Assembly (NCBI GenBank): GCA_017530275.1
Contig: JAFXMP010000076.1
Coordinates: 1 to 33,822, forward strand
Direction: 5' to 3'
DNA length: 33,822 bases
DNA from: Clostridia bacterium
Lineage (GTDB): Bacteria > Bacillota_A > Clostridia > Christensenellales > Aristaeellaceae
A model generated the notes under the pieces. It saw nothing but the letters and a program-made list of their open reading frames with translations. It did not search any database and had not been told where the DNA came from. Position 1 is the stretch's first letter; each line of letters begins with the position of its first letter. This document shows, one piece after another, positions 1-7,459 of this stretch. The position numbers and the translations under genes are program-made.

Positions 1-312
1 GGCTCGACAGGACCTGCGGACTTGACAGAACGCCCAAATTTGACAGAACGCGCAGACTTAACAGAAGCCTCGGGCTCGATAGGAGCCGCAGACTTAGCAG
101 AAGCCTCGGGCTTGGCGGGAACAACAGGCTTCACAGGGGTCTCGGGCTCGACAGGACCTGCGGACTTGACAGAACGCCCAAATTTGACAGAACGCGCAGA
201 CTTAACAGAAGCCTCGGGCTCGACAGGACCTGCGGACTTGACAGAACGCCCAGCTTTGACAGAACGCCCAGACTTAACAGGAGCCTCGGGCTCGATAGGA
301 GCCTCGGGCTTG
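1..312 (-). repeat. 72-bp in-frame tandem repeats in the tail of the EAL protein
   Basis: Copies begin near positions 1, 145 and 217, with offsets that are multiples of 72 bases (24 codons). The copies at 1 and 145 are almost identical over some 79 bases. The encoded unit alternates a PEP stretch (GPVEPEA) with basic KSARSVK-type motifs, so the tail is low-complexity and positively charged. The period is a multiple of three, which keeps the frame open. It fits an extended linker or cell-wall/nucleic-acid-binding tail; the function is unknown. Confidence 0.85.
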
Positions 313-2051
313 TCAGGAGCCTCGGGTTCAGCAGGAGCCACAGCAGCCTCGACGCGAACCGCGGGCGCAGCGGGCGTCGTTTCCGCCTGTGCCTCGGGCT
401 TTGCCTGCGCCGCATTGGATTTGTTAGCGTTCAATTCAGCAGCCTGATTGATGCGGGCGTGGGCGCGGGCCGTTACGCCCTGATCCGTATTCTTATCACT
501 GTTCAGCTTATTTTCAAAATCTTCCACAGATATTGGCTTGGACAGATAGAAACCTTGTCCTTCGCTGCAACCGCACTTGCGCAGCATGCTCAGCTGCTCC
601 ATGCTCTCGATGCCTTCTACAGCCACGGTGAATTGCAGTTTTCTGGCCTGGTCGAACAAGCTGTTGAGCGCGCCTTGGTTGCTGTTACCGGCGAAATGGC
701 GAAGATCCAGTTTCAGAATGTCTGCTTGCAGTCCGTCAATGGTACTCAAAGCGATGAAGTTGCCATCAAAGCCGTCTATAGCCACCTTAAAGCCGCTTTG
801 CCGTAATTTTGTCTCCGTATCTATAGCAGTCTGGCCAGCCTGCATATAGGCGTTTTCTGCAATATCGATTTCCAGTTGCCGGGGCGGAATGCGGTATTTC
901 TTCAGCATCCCGTCGAAAAACTCAACTATATCCATGGCCATGATGTCGGTTTTAGTCACATTAATCGTGATCGGCACGGGCCGAATGCCGCCGTCGATCC
1001 AGTGGCGAATCGTAACGCACACCTGCTCCCAGATATACTGGTCCAGTTTGGTAATATATCCGTTGCTCTCCAGAACAGGTATGAAGACGGCCGGCGACAC
1101 CATGCCCAGCTTCCCGTGATTCCAGCGCACCAGAGCCTCGGCGCCTGTGATATTCCGAGTATTCAGATCATAGCGCGGCTGAAGATAGAAGACGAATTCG
1201 CCGTCCTTGAGGCCTTGCAGAATCTGTGGCATCAGTATCTGCTCGTTGCCGTTGCTTTGGCCAGTCACGGCAGCGCCGCCGTTAGAAACGGAATACGCAT
1301 TTCCCTTGGGCAGGCGCTCCAACAAGTCTGTAATTTGTTTGACTTCCTTGCGTTCCCGATAGCGCATCTGCTCTTCAACAGGGGGGATCACATTTTTATG
1401 GAACGCATCAACGAACACGCCCAGATTATGCATCATCGCGTTCCAGGCGATGCGGTAAATGATATTGAAAACCAATGACAGGATCACGCCGGCGATGGAC
1501 GTATAGAAAGCCACCTGGATACCGGAAAGCATCGTGTTCACGCTGGAAAGCGCGGCGTTGACGCTTGAAAAGCCAATTCCTTGGATACCAATGATCAATC
1601 CGATGAAGGTACCAAGTATACCAAGACCCGTTAACGTACCCGGTATCTGTGTAATAACAGACTGCCAGCTTCTCCTGCCCAAAATGTCGTCGTTGAAATA
1701 ATCCTCGATATCCGCCAGCACCTGGCCGGATTCCCGCTGTCCCTTCACCTTATCCTGATATTCCTGGAAAAGTCCGTCCAAGATACGCTGATTGAAGAAA
1801 TCTTCAATCTGCTCCATAGCGGACCAGGTTGAACTGGTCTGCACCTCCAAAGCGCGCTCAATACTTTCCAGTCCTTTTTCAAATCCGAGATAGAATCGGA
1901 TGACGGGAAAGATACCAAAAACAACCCCCAGGAATACGATTGCTTCCATGAGGACGATAAATACAGTTGAAATCTCATCCGGCGCATACGCCGTAAGGAT
2001 AATGCCGCCAATCAGGATGAAGATAATCAGCGAGTAAATTAGCCTGCGCAT
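1..2051 (-). CDS. MotA/TolQ-like membrane domain fused to EAL domain, repetitive tail (3' end cut by window edge)
   Basis: The first 683 residues are visible and the reading frame runs off the left edge. An N-terminal pair of membrane segments (about residues 5-22 and 30-55) is followed by a MotA/TolQ/ExbB-type core (about 130-205) with the signature PGTLTGLGILGTFIGLIIG and a second helix AFYTSIAGVILSLVF. An EAL domain spans about 275-515: E305-A-L, the late E479 (AVEGIES), K447 (LKLD) and Q499 (GQGF) are present. The usual DDFG is D426-G-F-D, so one metal-binding aspartate is missing and phosphodiesterase activity is doubtful. A proline/lysine-rich tail of 24-residue repeats follows. The start was chosen for the GGGAG site just upstream of the ATG. 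The protein probably senses or transmits c-di-GMP at the membrane; the role of the proton-channel-like part is inferred. It lies beside an exopolysaccharide gene. Confidence 0.8.
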   Translation of the reverse strand, partial: MRRLIYSLIIFILIGGIILTAYAPDEISTVFIVLMEAIVFLGVVFGIFPVIRFYLGFEKGLESIERALEVQTSSTWSAMEQIEDFFNQRILDGLFQEYQDKVKGQRESGQVLADIEDYFNDDILGRRSWQSVITQIPGTLTGLGILGTFIGLIIGIQGIGFSSVNAALSSVNTMLSGIQVAFYTSIAGVILSLVFNIIYRIAWNAMMHNLGVFVDAFHKNVIPPVEEQMRYRERKEVKQITDLLERLPKGNAYSVSNGGAAVTGQSNGNEQILMPQILQGLKDGEFVFYLQPRYDLNTRNITGAEALVRWNHGKLGMVSPAVFIPVLESNGYITKLDQYIWEQVCVTIRHWIDGGIRPVPITINVTKTDIMAMDIVEFFDGMLKKYRIPPRQLEIDIAENAYMQAGQTAIDTETKLRQSGFKVAIDGFDGNFIALSTIDGLQADILKLDLRHFAGNSNQGALNSLFDQARKLQFTVAVEGIESMEQLSMLRKCGCSEGQGFYLSKPISVEDFENKLNSDKNTDQGVTARAHARINQAAELNANKSNAAQAKPEAQAETTPAAPAVRVEAAVAPAEPEAPDKPEAPIEPEAPVKSGRSVKAGRSVKSAGPVEPEASVKSARSVKFGRSVKSAGPVEPETPVKPVVPAKPEASAKSAAPIEPEASVKSARSVKFGRSVKSAGPVE

Positions 2052-2220
2052 CCTGGTCTCCCTCTCAATACAGGATAGGTGCCCTGTGTATTCACAATAT
2101 AGTATAGCACATTGACTGTGAAAAAGAAAGCAAGATCGTCATTTTTTTTACGCTCGAATTTGGGGCGTTATGTTTAACTATGCAACAGCATGGCACACGC
2201 TCTCCCAATGATGGACGTTT

Positions 2221-3666
2221 CTATTTCTTCATGCCCCGAAAAATAGAAGCAATTGTCAGAAAAATGAGCTTAACATCCTCTCTAATACTCCAAGTCGTAA
2301 TGTATTCCGTATCGAGCTTCACGACTTCATCAAAAGGCATTTTGTCCTTGCTTTTATTGACCTGCCAGAGCCCCGTCACTCCGGGACGGATAGACATCCG
2401 TGCCCTATGATGATACTGGTATTTTTCCCATTCGTCCACCGTTGGCGGCCGTGTACCGACAACGCTCATGTCACCGCGCAGGACGTTGAAGAACTGGGGC
2501 AGTTCGTCCAAATCGGTGCGGCGGATGAAATCGCCGATGCCGGTTTTCTTCGTACCGTCTGGGAGGATGCAGTTCCCGATGACCCGAGGGTCGAAATCCA
2601 TTTTGAACAGCATGCCGTCCGCATGGGTGTTGAGCTGCTCCAGCTCCTTTTTTTTCTCGTCAGCATCCATGTACATAGAGCGTATTTTGTACATCTTGAA
2701 TTTTTTCCCGTTCTGTCCAATCCTCTCCTGTTTGAATAGAAGCGGCCCTGGAGAAGCTTTTTTAATCATCGGGCCAACAATAACCATGACGAGCAAGGCG
2801 ATTAGGCTGCCAATCAATCCAATAAGCAGATCGAACCCACGCTTGATAAAGGCATCATAGGGATTCATCAGGTTCAGATTCGCCGTAAGAACCTCATAGC
2901 CCGCAATTCGTTCAATAATCTGTTTGTTCTCGCCAATCCCCTGAACAGGCGAGTAGAAATGCAGCGTCAGCGCCATCTCCCGGCATCGCTCGATCAAGCT
3001 CTGCGTCTTTTCGTCATGGGACGAACGAAAGAAGAGGATTTCATCCGTCCAAGCTTTGCAGATGTAATTGGCCGCGTTAGACACATTCGCTACTACAGGA
3101 ACGCCCTCGATCCACTCTCCTTCGGCGTCCCGGTCGACGAGCACGATTCCGTTGGCCGTGTAACTTCCGAAGGCGTATTCCTTTAAGGGACGAAGGATAT
3201 CCAGCGCATATTTCTCATAGGTCACGATCAGCAGCGCCTTCTGCGTATCCTTGTTGCGTACATGCTTAAACAGAAAGCGCCGCCAAAGGATGCGCGAAAC
3301 GAAAGATAACAGCAGGTACAGGAAGAAACAAATAAAAACGGTTACCGGAGGGTATATGAATTCTCCATCCCGAATGAGCATAGCAAGGAATGTGAAAGAA
3401 AGCAAATAGAAACAATGCCGGACGGTAAGCTTGAATTCCGTCCAATCGCTGTTATGAACAACAGTTTCCAGAAAATCAGATGCGATGATCAGCAACAGGT
3501 TGATTTCCAGGATAAGCGCAATAAGCCCCATCGGATTGGATTCACTGGGGAAAGCCAATGCAAAGGGGCCTGCATATGCCGCAACCAATACGAGAAATAG
3601 ACTCAATTCATCCAGCAGGATAAAGTCGACGTGCTTCATCCATCCATGAAAAGCCCTTTTGTACAC
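2221..3666 (-). CDS. Polyprenyl-phosphate sugar-1-phosphate transferase (exopolysaccharide initiating enzyme)
   Basis: The 481-residue protein belongs to the WbaP/WcaJ family that transfers a hexose-1-phosphate to undecaprenyl phosphate and so starts exopolysaccharide or capsule units at the cytoplasmic membrane. About four membrane helices lie in residues 14-140, then a CoA-binding-like region (about 140-265). The catalytic bacterial sugar-transferase domain starts at KRGFDLLIGLIGS with its membrane helix and carries the hallmark stretches SPGPLLFKQERIG, KMYKIRSM, RRTDLDELPQFFNVLRGDMS, GTRPP and IRPGVTGLWQV. The start is a GTG with AAGG nine bases upstream. Full length for the family. No other polysaccharide gene is adjacent in the window, so the sugar and polymer cannot be told. 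The EAL-domain protein downstream on the same strand hints at c-di-GMP control. Confidence 0.9.
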   Translation of the reverse strand: MYKRAFHGWMKHVDFILLDELSLFLVLVAAYAGPFALAFPSESNPMGLIALILEINLLLIIASDFLETVVHNSDWTEFKLTVRHCFYLLSFTFLAMLIRDGEFIYPPVTVFICFFLYLLLSFVSRILWRRFLFKHVRNKDTQKALLIVTYEKYALDILRPLKEYAFGSYTANGIVLVDRDAEGEWIEGVPVVANVSNAANYICKAWTDEILFFRSSHDEKTQSLIERCREMALTLHFYSPVQGIGENKQIIERIAGYEVLTANLNLMNPYDAFIKRGFDLLIGLIGSLIALLVMVIVGPMIKKASPGPLLFKQERIGQNGKKFKMYKIRSMYMDADEKKKELEQLNTHADGMLFKMDFDPRVIGNCILPDGTKKTGIGDFIRRTDLDELPQFFNVLRGDMSVVGTRPPTVDEWEKYQYHHRARMSIRPGVTGLWQVNKSKDKMPFDEVVKLDTEYITTWSIREDVKLIFLTIASIFRGMKK

Positions 3667-3847
3667 AACTCATCGCCTTCTTCAAAAAACTGTGCTGCTG
3701 CCCCGGCTTCTTTCTCCACTTGGACACTGCGATTTAAGTTTTAACATTCAGAAAGGAATACATAAGGCGTCAGCCATTTAGAAATTTTCCGTGAATCTAC
3801 GGTAGCCCCGGCATACTGTGATATTGATCAGCCCTCTTTTTGATTAT
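3667..3847 (-). other. Long 5' leader of the sugar transferase gene
   Basis: About 175 bases separate the predicted transcription start from the GTG start. The leader contains a small inverted repeat CCGTgaatctACGG near 3800 and no ORF of note. No riboswitch class was recognised. Leaders of exopolysaccharide genes often carry processive antitermination or attenuation elements; that is only an analogy here. Confidence 0.3.
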
Positions 3848-3876
3848 ATTATACACGTAAAGTGGGTAAAAAGCAA
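3848..3876 (-). promoter_or_regulatory. Sigma-A-type promoter for the sugar transferase gene
   Basis: On the minus strand, TTGCTT (3871-3876) and TATAAT (3848-3853) are separated by 17 bases. It reads toward the gene that ends at 2221. Confidence 0.6.
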
Positions 3877-3958
3877 CAAAACTGTTACTTGAATTTCCGT
3901 ATGGCCCGCAACAACGAACAAAAAAGAGAATGGTTTCCCCCAGAAAACATCTCCTCCA

Positions 3959-5047
3959 TCACGCTTCCCCTGCGGCATCCTTGAGGATTTGCAGGTATTT
4001 CCGGGCGTCGGCGGTACCGAAAGCTTTGCGCAGCTTGTTGTATACGGCCCGGCGGTCTTTGCTTTCTCCGCAGATGACCGCGATCTGCCGGGCTGCGTCC
4101 TCTGGTACGCCGGCAGCGGTCAACAAAGCAATGGGGTCGGGTTCCTGAGCGTGGGATTCCGGCGCGGTCTGTGCTTTCGGCGTGTCTTCAGGTTCTGTTT
4201 CCGGTTCCTGATGATCAAGCGTTTCATCTTTTTCAGGCATAGGCGCATCCTTAACAGGTTCCGGCGATTTCTCCGCTTCCGAGACGGATACCCAGGTGCC
4301 GCCCTCTGACGATTCTTCAATTTTCAGTGCGCCGCCCATCTGCCGGGCCAGATAATCCAGGGGCTTGCGCTTGGAGCGCTGCTGGTCGTACCGGTAATCA
4401 GGCAGCTCGTTCAACAGGGAAAACAGCGTATGGCTGGGCATGCGTCCCTCACGGGCAGAAAGCTGATTGAGAATAAAGGTGCGGATGTTGGCGATGCGTC
4501 CGGTGTGGGTAGGCGTGACTTTCACGGTCTTTTCCGATTCTTTTTTCAGCGTTTTTTCCGGCGTTTTTTCCGGGACTGAACGGGCGGGTTCAGCCTTGCG
4601 GGACAGGGATGCGGACCGGGCCGGCTGTTGCTGCAAAACCACAAAGGAAGAACAGGCAGTGCGCCATAATTCATTGGATTTGTCTGTGCCCATGCCTACC
4701 ACATCCACGCCGGCTGTACGAAGCCGCACGGAAAGAGCGGAAAAATCGCTGTCGCTGGAGGCGATGATGACCACGTCTGTACCGCCCACAGATTGATCGG
4801 AAAGCAGGTCCATAGCCCCGATCACCAGGGCGATATCGGAGGTGTTTTTGTATTTGCTGGGCCGGATGGTCAAATTGGGGTGCATGGCGTATTTCAGTAC
4901 CGGCTCCACCCAGGCGTTCAGCGCCGCGGCGGCGCCATAAATCTCCTTGCGGAAGATGGTTCCCAGGGAAGAAGCGTGGGTAAAAATCTGATCGGCAAAG
5001 ATGGGCAAAACATTTTCCGCATCGATCAGGATGGCGACATTTGGCAT
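3959..5047 (-). CDS. NYN-domain (LabA/DUF88-like) protein with OST-HTH/LOTUS domain
   Basis: The 362-residue protein opens with a NYN (PIN-like) nuclease fold: LIDAENV near residue 8, then IGAMDLL and SSDSDFSAL, which supply the acidic residues expected at the metal site. A basic/Glu-rich linker follows, then an OST-HTH/LOTUS-type RNA-binding domain (about residues 170-250, beginning GRIANIRTFILNQL and including LDYLARQMGG). An acidic disordered segment (about 255-300) leads to a small helical C-terminal domain. Proteins of this make-up are thought to act on RNA; the target is unknown. I chose the ATG at 5047 because AAAGGA lies at the right distance and the protein then starts with the conserved VAILIDAEN strand. 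An upstream in-frame ATG would add 15 residues without homology. Confidence 0.85.
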   Translation of the reverse strand: MPNVAILIDAENVLPIFADQIFTHASSLGTIFRKEIYGAAAALNAWVEPVLKYAMHPNLTIRPSKYKNTSDIALVIGAMDLLSDQSVGGTDVVIIASSDSDFSALSVRLRTAGVDVVGMGTDKSNELWRTACSSFVVLQQQPARSASLSRKAEPARSVPEKTPEKTLKKESEKTVKVTPTHTGRIANIRTFILNQLSAREGRMPSHTLFSLLNELPDYRYDQQRSKRKPLDYLARQMGGALKIEESSEGGTWVSVSEAEKSPEPVKDAPMPEKDETLDHQEPETEPEDTPKAQTAPESHAQEPDPIALLTAAGVPEDAARQIAVICGESKDRRAVYNKLRKAFGTADARKYLQILKDAAGEA

Positions 5048-5115
5048 TTGAAGCGATCCTTTCTTTATAAAATTATTGGAAAAATCCGGCATGCGATGTC
5101 GGAAAGTACCCTCCT

Positions 5116-5144
5116 ATTATACACGATGCGCATAATTCCGGCAA
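5116..5144 (-). promoter_or_regulatory. Sigma-A-type promoter for the NYN/OST-HTH gene
   Basis: Minus strand TTGCCG (5139-5144), a 17-base spacer and TATAAT (5116-5121), about 70 bases upstream of the start codon. Confidence 0.6.
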
Positions 5145-5186
5145 TGGATTTTCCCTTTCCCTTTTTTCAAATTATTTTTTTCAGGC

Positions 5187-5216
5187 TGTTTCAAGCCGCC
5201 CAAATGGGTGTATAAT
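5187..5216 (+). promoter_or_regulatory. Likely promoter of the glycyl-radical-like gene
   Basis: A perfect TATAAT sits at 5211-5216 with a weak -35 (TGTTTC, 5187-5192) 18 bases upstream. The transcript would have a leader of about 60 bases before the ATG at 5280. It diverges from the NYN-gene promoter. Confidence 0.45.
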
Positions 5217-5279
5217 AAAAGTGTAAGGAAACAACAACCGCGGCGAACGCCGCTTCTCGGGAAAGGACGGAGGATCATT

Positions 5280-5549
5280 ATGACCAATTGCGATGTGCGC
5301 GTAACGGGCGGCGAACTGCCCCAGGAAGAAATTCAGGCTTATATCGACCGGGCTGAAAAGAAGTTTGGCTCCAAGCCTCATGGCATCGATATCAAAGTGG
5401 ACGGAGAATTTGTGGAACTTTCCTATGACTTCGGCAATATGCCCTTCCAGCGCATCCGCCGCATCACCGGTTACCTGGTAGGCACCCTGGACCGCTTCAA
5501 CAACGCGAAGCGTGCCGAGGAACATGACCGCGTGAAGCATGCGGTATAG
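5280..5549 (+). CDS. Small protein resembling the C-terminal glycyl-radical segment of anaerobic ribonucleotide reductase
   Basis: This 89-residue protein starts at an ATG preceded by GGAGG. Residues 60-87 contain RRITGYL, then RFNNAK, then RVKH. That lines up with the end of E. coli NrdD (RRVCGYL, then FNAGK, then RVKH), where the glycine is the radical site Gly681. By this alignment Gly64 is the candidate radical glycine, and the loop is one residue shorter. The Zn-binding Cys pairs that precede this segment in NrdD are absent, and the N-terminal 55 residues are not recognised. It could act as a spare radical domain for a damaged NrdD, as GrcA/YfiD does for pyruvate formate-lyase, or be a related regulatory protein. 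The match rests on recall of the E. coli sequence and is strong over about 28 residues; the function is inferred. It is monocistronic, with its own promoter and terminator. Confidence 0.6.
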   Translation: MTNCDVRVTGGELPQEEIQAYIDRAEKKFGSKPHGIDIKVDGEFVELSYDFGNMPFQRIRRITGYLVGTLDRFNNAKRAEEHDRVKHAV

Positions 5550-5588
5550 AACCATTCTTCTTCATAACGCGAATACGATAAATTACGC

Positions 5589-5613
5589 ACGGAGGCTGTG
5601 TCCTCCGTTTTTT
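5589..5613 (+). terminator. Rho-independent terminator of the glycyl-radical-like gene
   Basis: The arms ACGGAGG (5589-5595) and CCTCCGT (5602-5608) enclose a six-base loop and are followed by a run of T. Confidence 0.85.
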
Positions 5614-5789
5614 ATGCAAAAAACGCCATTCCGGATCGAAGATACCTTCTTGTATTCCATTGTATTTGGAAAAAGCGCATGAAACTACAGTCCTTATATT
5701 TTTTATGATTATTCACAAATCAACATGAATATAACCATTTTTGACGAAAACATGACATATTTTTGCCATATTTCTTCTGTACCATAAAA

Positions 5790-5863
5790 TCCTCAAGGAA
5801 GGCGGCAACGCGGTCAGCTTCAGTTGCCCCCTCGGCTGAAGCGTATTAGCCCGCTGCTTTTTT
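5790..5863 (+). ncRNA. Candidate structured small RNA with two competing hairpins
   Basis: In a 400-base stretch without a gene, GGCAAC (5804-5809) can pair with GTTGCC (5823-5828). The overlapping AGCTTCAG (5816-5823) can pair instead with CTGAAGC (5836-5842). The second hairpin, extended by GCGG/CCGC, ends in a T run at 5858-5863, so it would be a terminator. The two pairings exclude each other, as in attenuators. No ORF follows on the plus strand. No known RNA family was recognised. AT-rich sequence at 5690-5790 could hold its promoter, but no convincing box pair was found. Confidence 0.35.
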
Positions 5864-5884
5864 ATTTTGCTTCACTTGAGAAAG

Positions 5885-5916
5885 CCCGCTGCTCCCCTCG
5901 CAGCGGGTGATTTTTT
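5885..5916 (+). terminator. Strong intrinsic terminator
   Basis: CCCGCTGC (5885-5892) and GCAGCGGG (5900-5907) form a perfect 8-bp stem, followed by TGA and six T on the plus strand. It lies about 20 bases after the first terminator-like hairpin and repeats its AGCCCGCTGCT sequence. It may also end the minus-strand GGDEF gene, though the T run on that side is weak. Confidence 0.75.
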
Positions 5917-6016
5917 GTATGGGGTGTGCTGGTGGAAACCGCTTTTTGTTGTACGGGCGTTACGACCCCTCCGCTCAATCGGCGCAGCTCCTTCGGAGAT
6001 TGCTTGTTTCGCCGGC

Positions 6017-7153
6017 TCACCGTCCAACCTTTTTGCTTCTCTTTTCCGCGTACAGCGCTTCGTCAGCCCTGTTCATCATGGCCTCCAGGCTTTCCCCGCG
6101 CTCATAGGCGCAATAACCCACGCTGATGCCAAGCCGGTAGGGCAGGGTATGTTCCTCGTTGACGCACTCCATCGCATCATTCATTGACTGTTTGAATTCC
6201 GCCGCTTCATTCTCGCCGGACAGCATGGTCATGATCAAGAATTCATCGCCGCCCACCCGGGCCACCATGGCCCGCCTGCCGTCCACCGCCCGGGCGAACA
6301 GCCGGGACACTGTTTTCAGCGCTTCATCCCCGGACAGATGCCCATACGTATCATTGATCGCCTTGAAATTGTCTATATCCATCATATACAGGTACAGCGG
6401 CGCGTCGGGTCCTGCCTGCCGGGTATACTCCTCAAACACGGAGGGGAGCGTTTTCCGGTTGTTCAGGCCCGTCAGCGTGTCCCGAACGATTTCCCTGTCC
6501 TGGGCTTCGATATACATGAGGATGATGGACACGGCGGCGCAGGTCCACGTGCCCGGCATGCCCGTCACCGGCATGGACACCAAGGTACCCACCACAGGGA
6601 TGATATAAAAACTGATCAGTTTCAGCACCACTGCGCGGGGTACGGTCTGATTGCCGTTCAGCAGCCGGATCAGGCAGTGAAACAGCGATACCAGCAGAAC
6701 GACCAGCGCCGCCGCCGTCTGCAGCCAGAACAGCGGCCCGCGTACATACACGTTCTCTTCTGTGACGTAGAAGATCCACCCGGTCTTTATGGAAATCAGG
6801 TTCATCGCGGTAAACACGATGCCCGGTGACATAACCGCCAAAACAATACTCCTGGTGATATCATAGCCCAGTGTTTCCAGCACATACAGATACCATACGC
6901 ACCCGATCACGATCCCGGAAGCCAGGAACAGCGCGTTCACCACCAGATTGACCGCCACACCGCCGGGAAATGATTTGCCGTCCACCAGCATCCAAATCGC
7001 ATCCAGCACCAGGTTGGACATGATGCCGTAAGCCGTGTACCGGAACAGCACCCGCCGCATCTGCTGATTTTCGTTCTTGGCGCTCTGGGAAACGATCCTG
7101 ACCAGGATCAGAAGAAACAGCACATTCAATTCGACATGAATCGCAGTAGACAA
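6017..7153 (-). CDS. Membrane-bound diguanylate cyclase (GGDEF)
   Basis: The 378-residue protein has about seven hydrophobic helices in residues 5-215 (for example LFLLILVRIV, VNLVVNALFLASGIVIG and LQTAAALVVLLVSLF), a sensor-like membrane module. A GGDEF domain follows, with DTLTGLNNRKTL at its start, MDIDNFKAINDTYGH and an intact GGDEF at about 301-305. It should make c-di-GMP from two GTP. The RxxD inhibitory site expected a few residues before GGDEF is absent, so product inhibition is probably missing. I chose the TTG at 7153, which has GAAGG seven bases upstream. An ATG at 7255 would add 34 residues without any typical feature. It stands alone on its strand. Confidence 0.85.
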   Translation of the reverse strand: MSTAIHVELNVLFLLILVRIVSQSAKNENQQMRRVLFRYTAYGIMSNLVLDAIWMLVDGKSFPGGVAVNLVVNALFLASGIVIGCVWYLYVLETLGYDITRSIVLAVMSPGIVFTAMNLISIKTGWIFYVTEENVYVRGPLFWLQTAAALVVLLVSLFHCLIRLLNGNQTVPRAVVLKLISFYIIPVVGTLVSMPVTGMPGTWTCAAVSIILMYIEAQDREIVRDTLTGLNNRKTLPSVFEEYTRQAGPDAPLYLYMMDIDNFKAINDTYGHLSGDEALKTVSRLFARAVDGRRAMVARVGGDEFLIMTMLSGENEAAEFKQSMNDAMECVNEEHTLPYRLGISVGYCAYERGESLEAMMNRADEALYAEKRSKKVGR

Positions 7154-7403
7154 TTTCCTACCTTCTTTCGATTTGGAAATTCCCTCACAGGCGGAGAAAC
7201 GATCTGACTGCCATGGACAAATACACAGCGGCCAAAAATGGAGATAAAATCGCATTCTTTCCTATACGACATTTTATCACAACCAACCAAATAATGCAAG
7301 GTTTTGGAAAAACCCATGCAATGATTACCAATATTTAGGAAAAGGTGAAAAACTGCATTTTCAGTCAGAGCGCAATCGACGCAGCAACTGTCAGCGCGAC
7401 AGC

Positions 7404-7434
7404 AAAAAACCGCAGGCGGATCTGCCGCTGCGGT
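7404..7434 (-). terminator. Terminator of the aminopeptidase gene
   Basis: Read on the minus strand, ACCGCAG pairs with CTGCGGT around a shorter inner CGG/CCG stem, followed by six T. It lies 25 bases beyond the stop codon at 7460. Confidence 0.85.
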
Positions 7435-7459
7435 CATTTCTCCAAGGAGGGAACCAGGG

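Noticed and set aside
1..312. Regular repeats considered as a CRISPR array
   Set aside because: The units are 72 bases, in frame with a protein and without unique spacers; they code a repetitive protein tail.
5790..5863. Known riboswitch or SRP-like RNA
   Set aside because: I compared it by eye with c-di-GMP, fluoride, THF, ZTP and SRP motifs and found no match; it is kept only as an unassigned RNA candidate.
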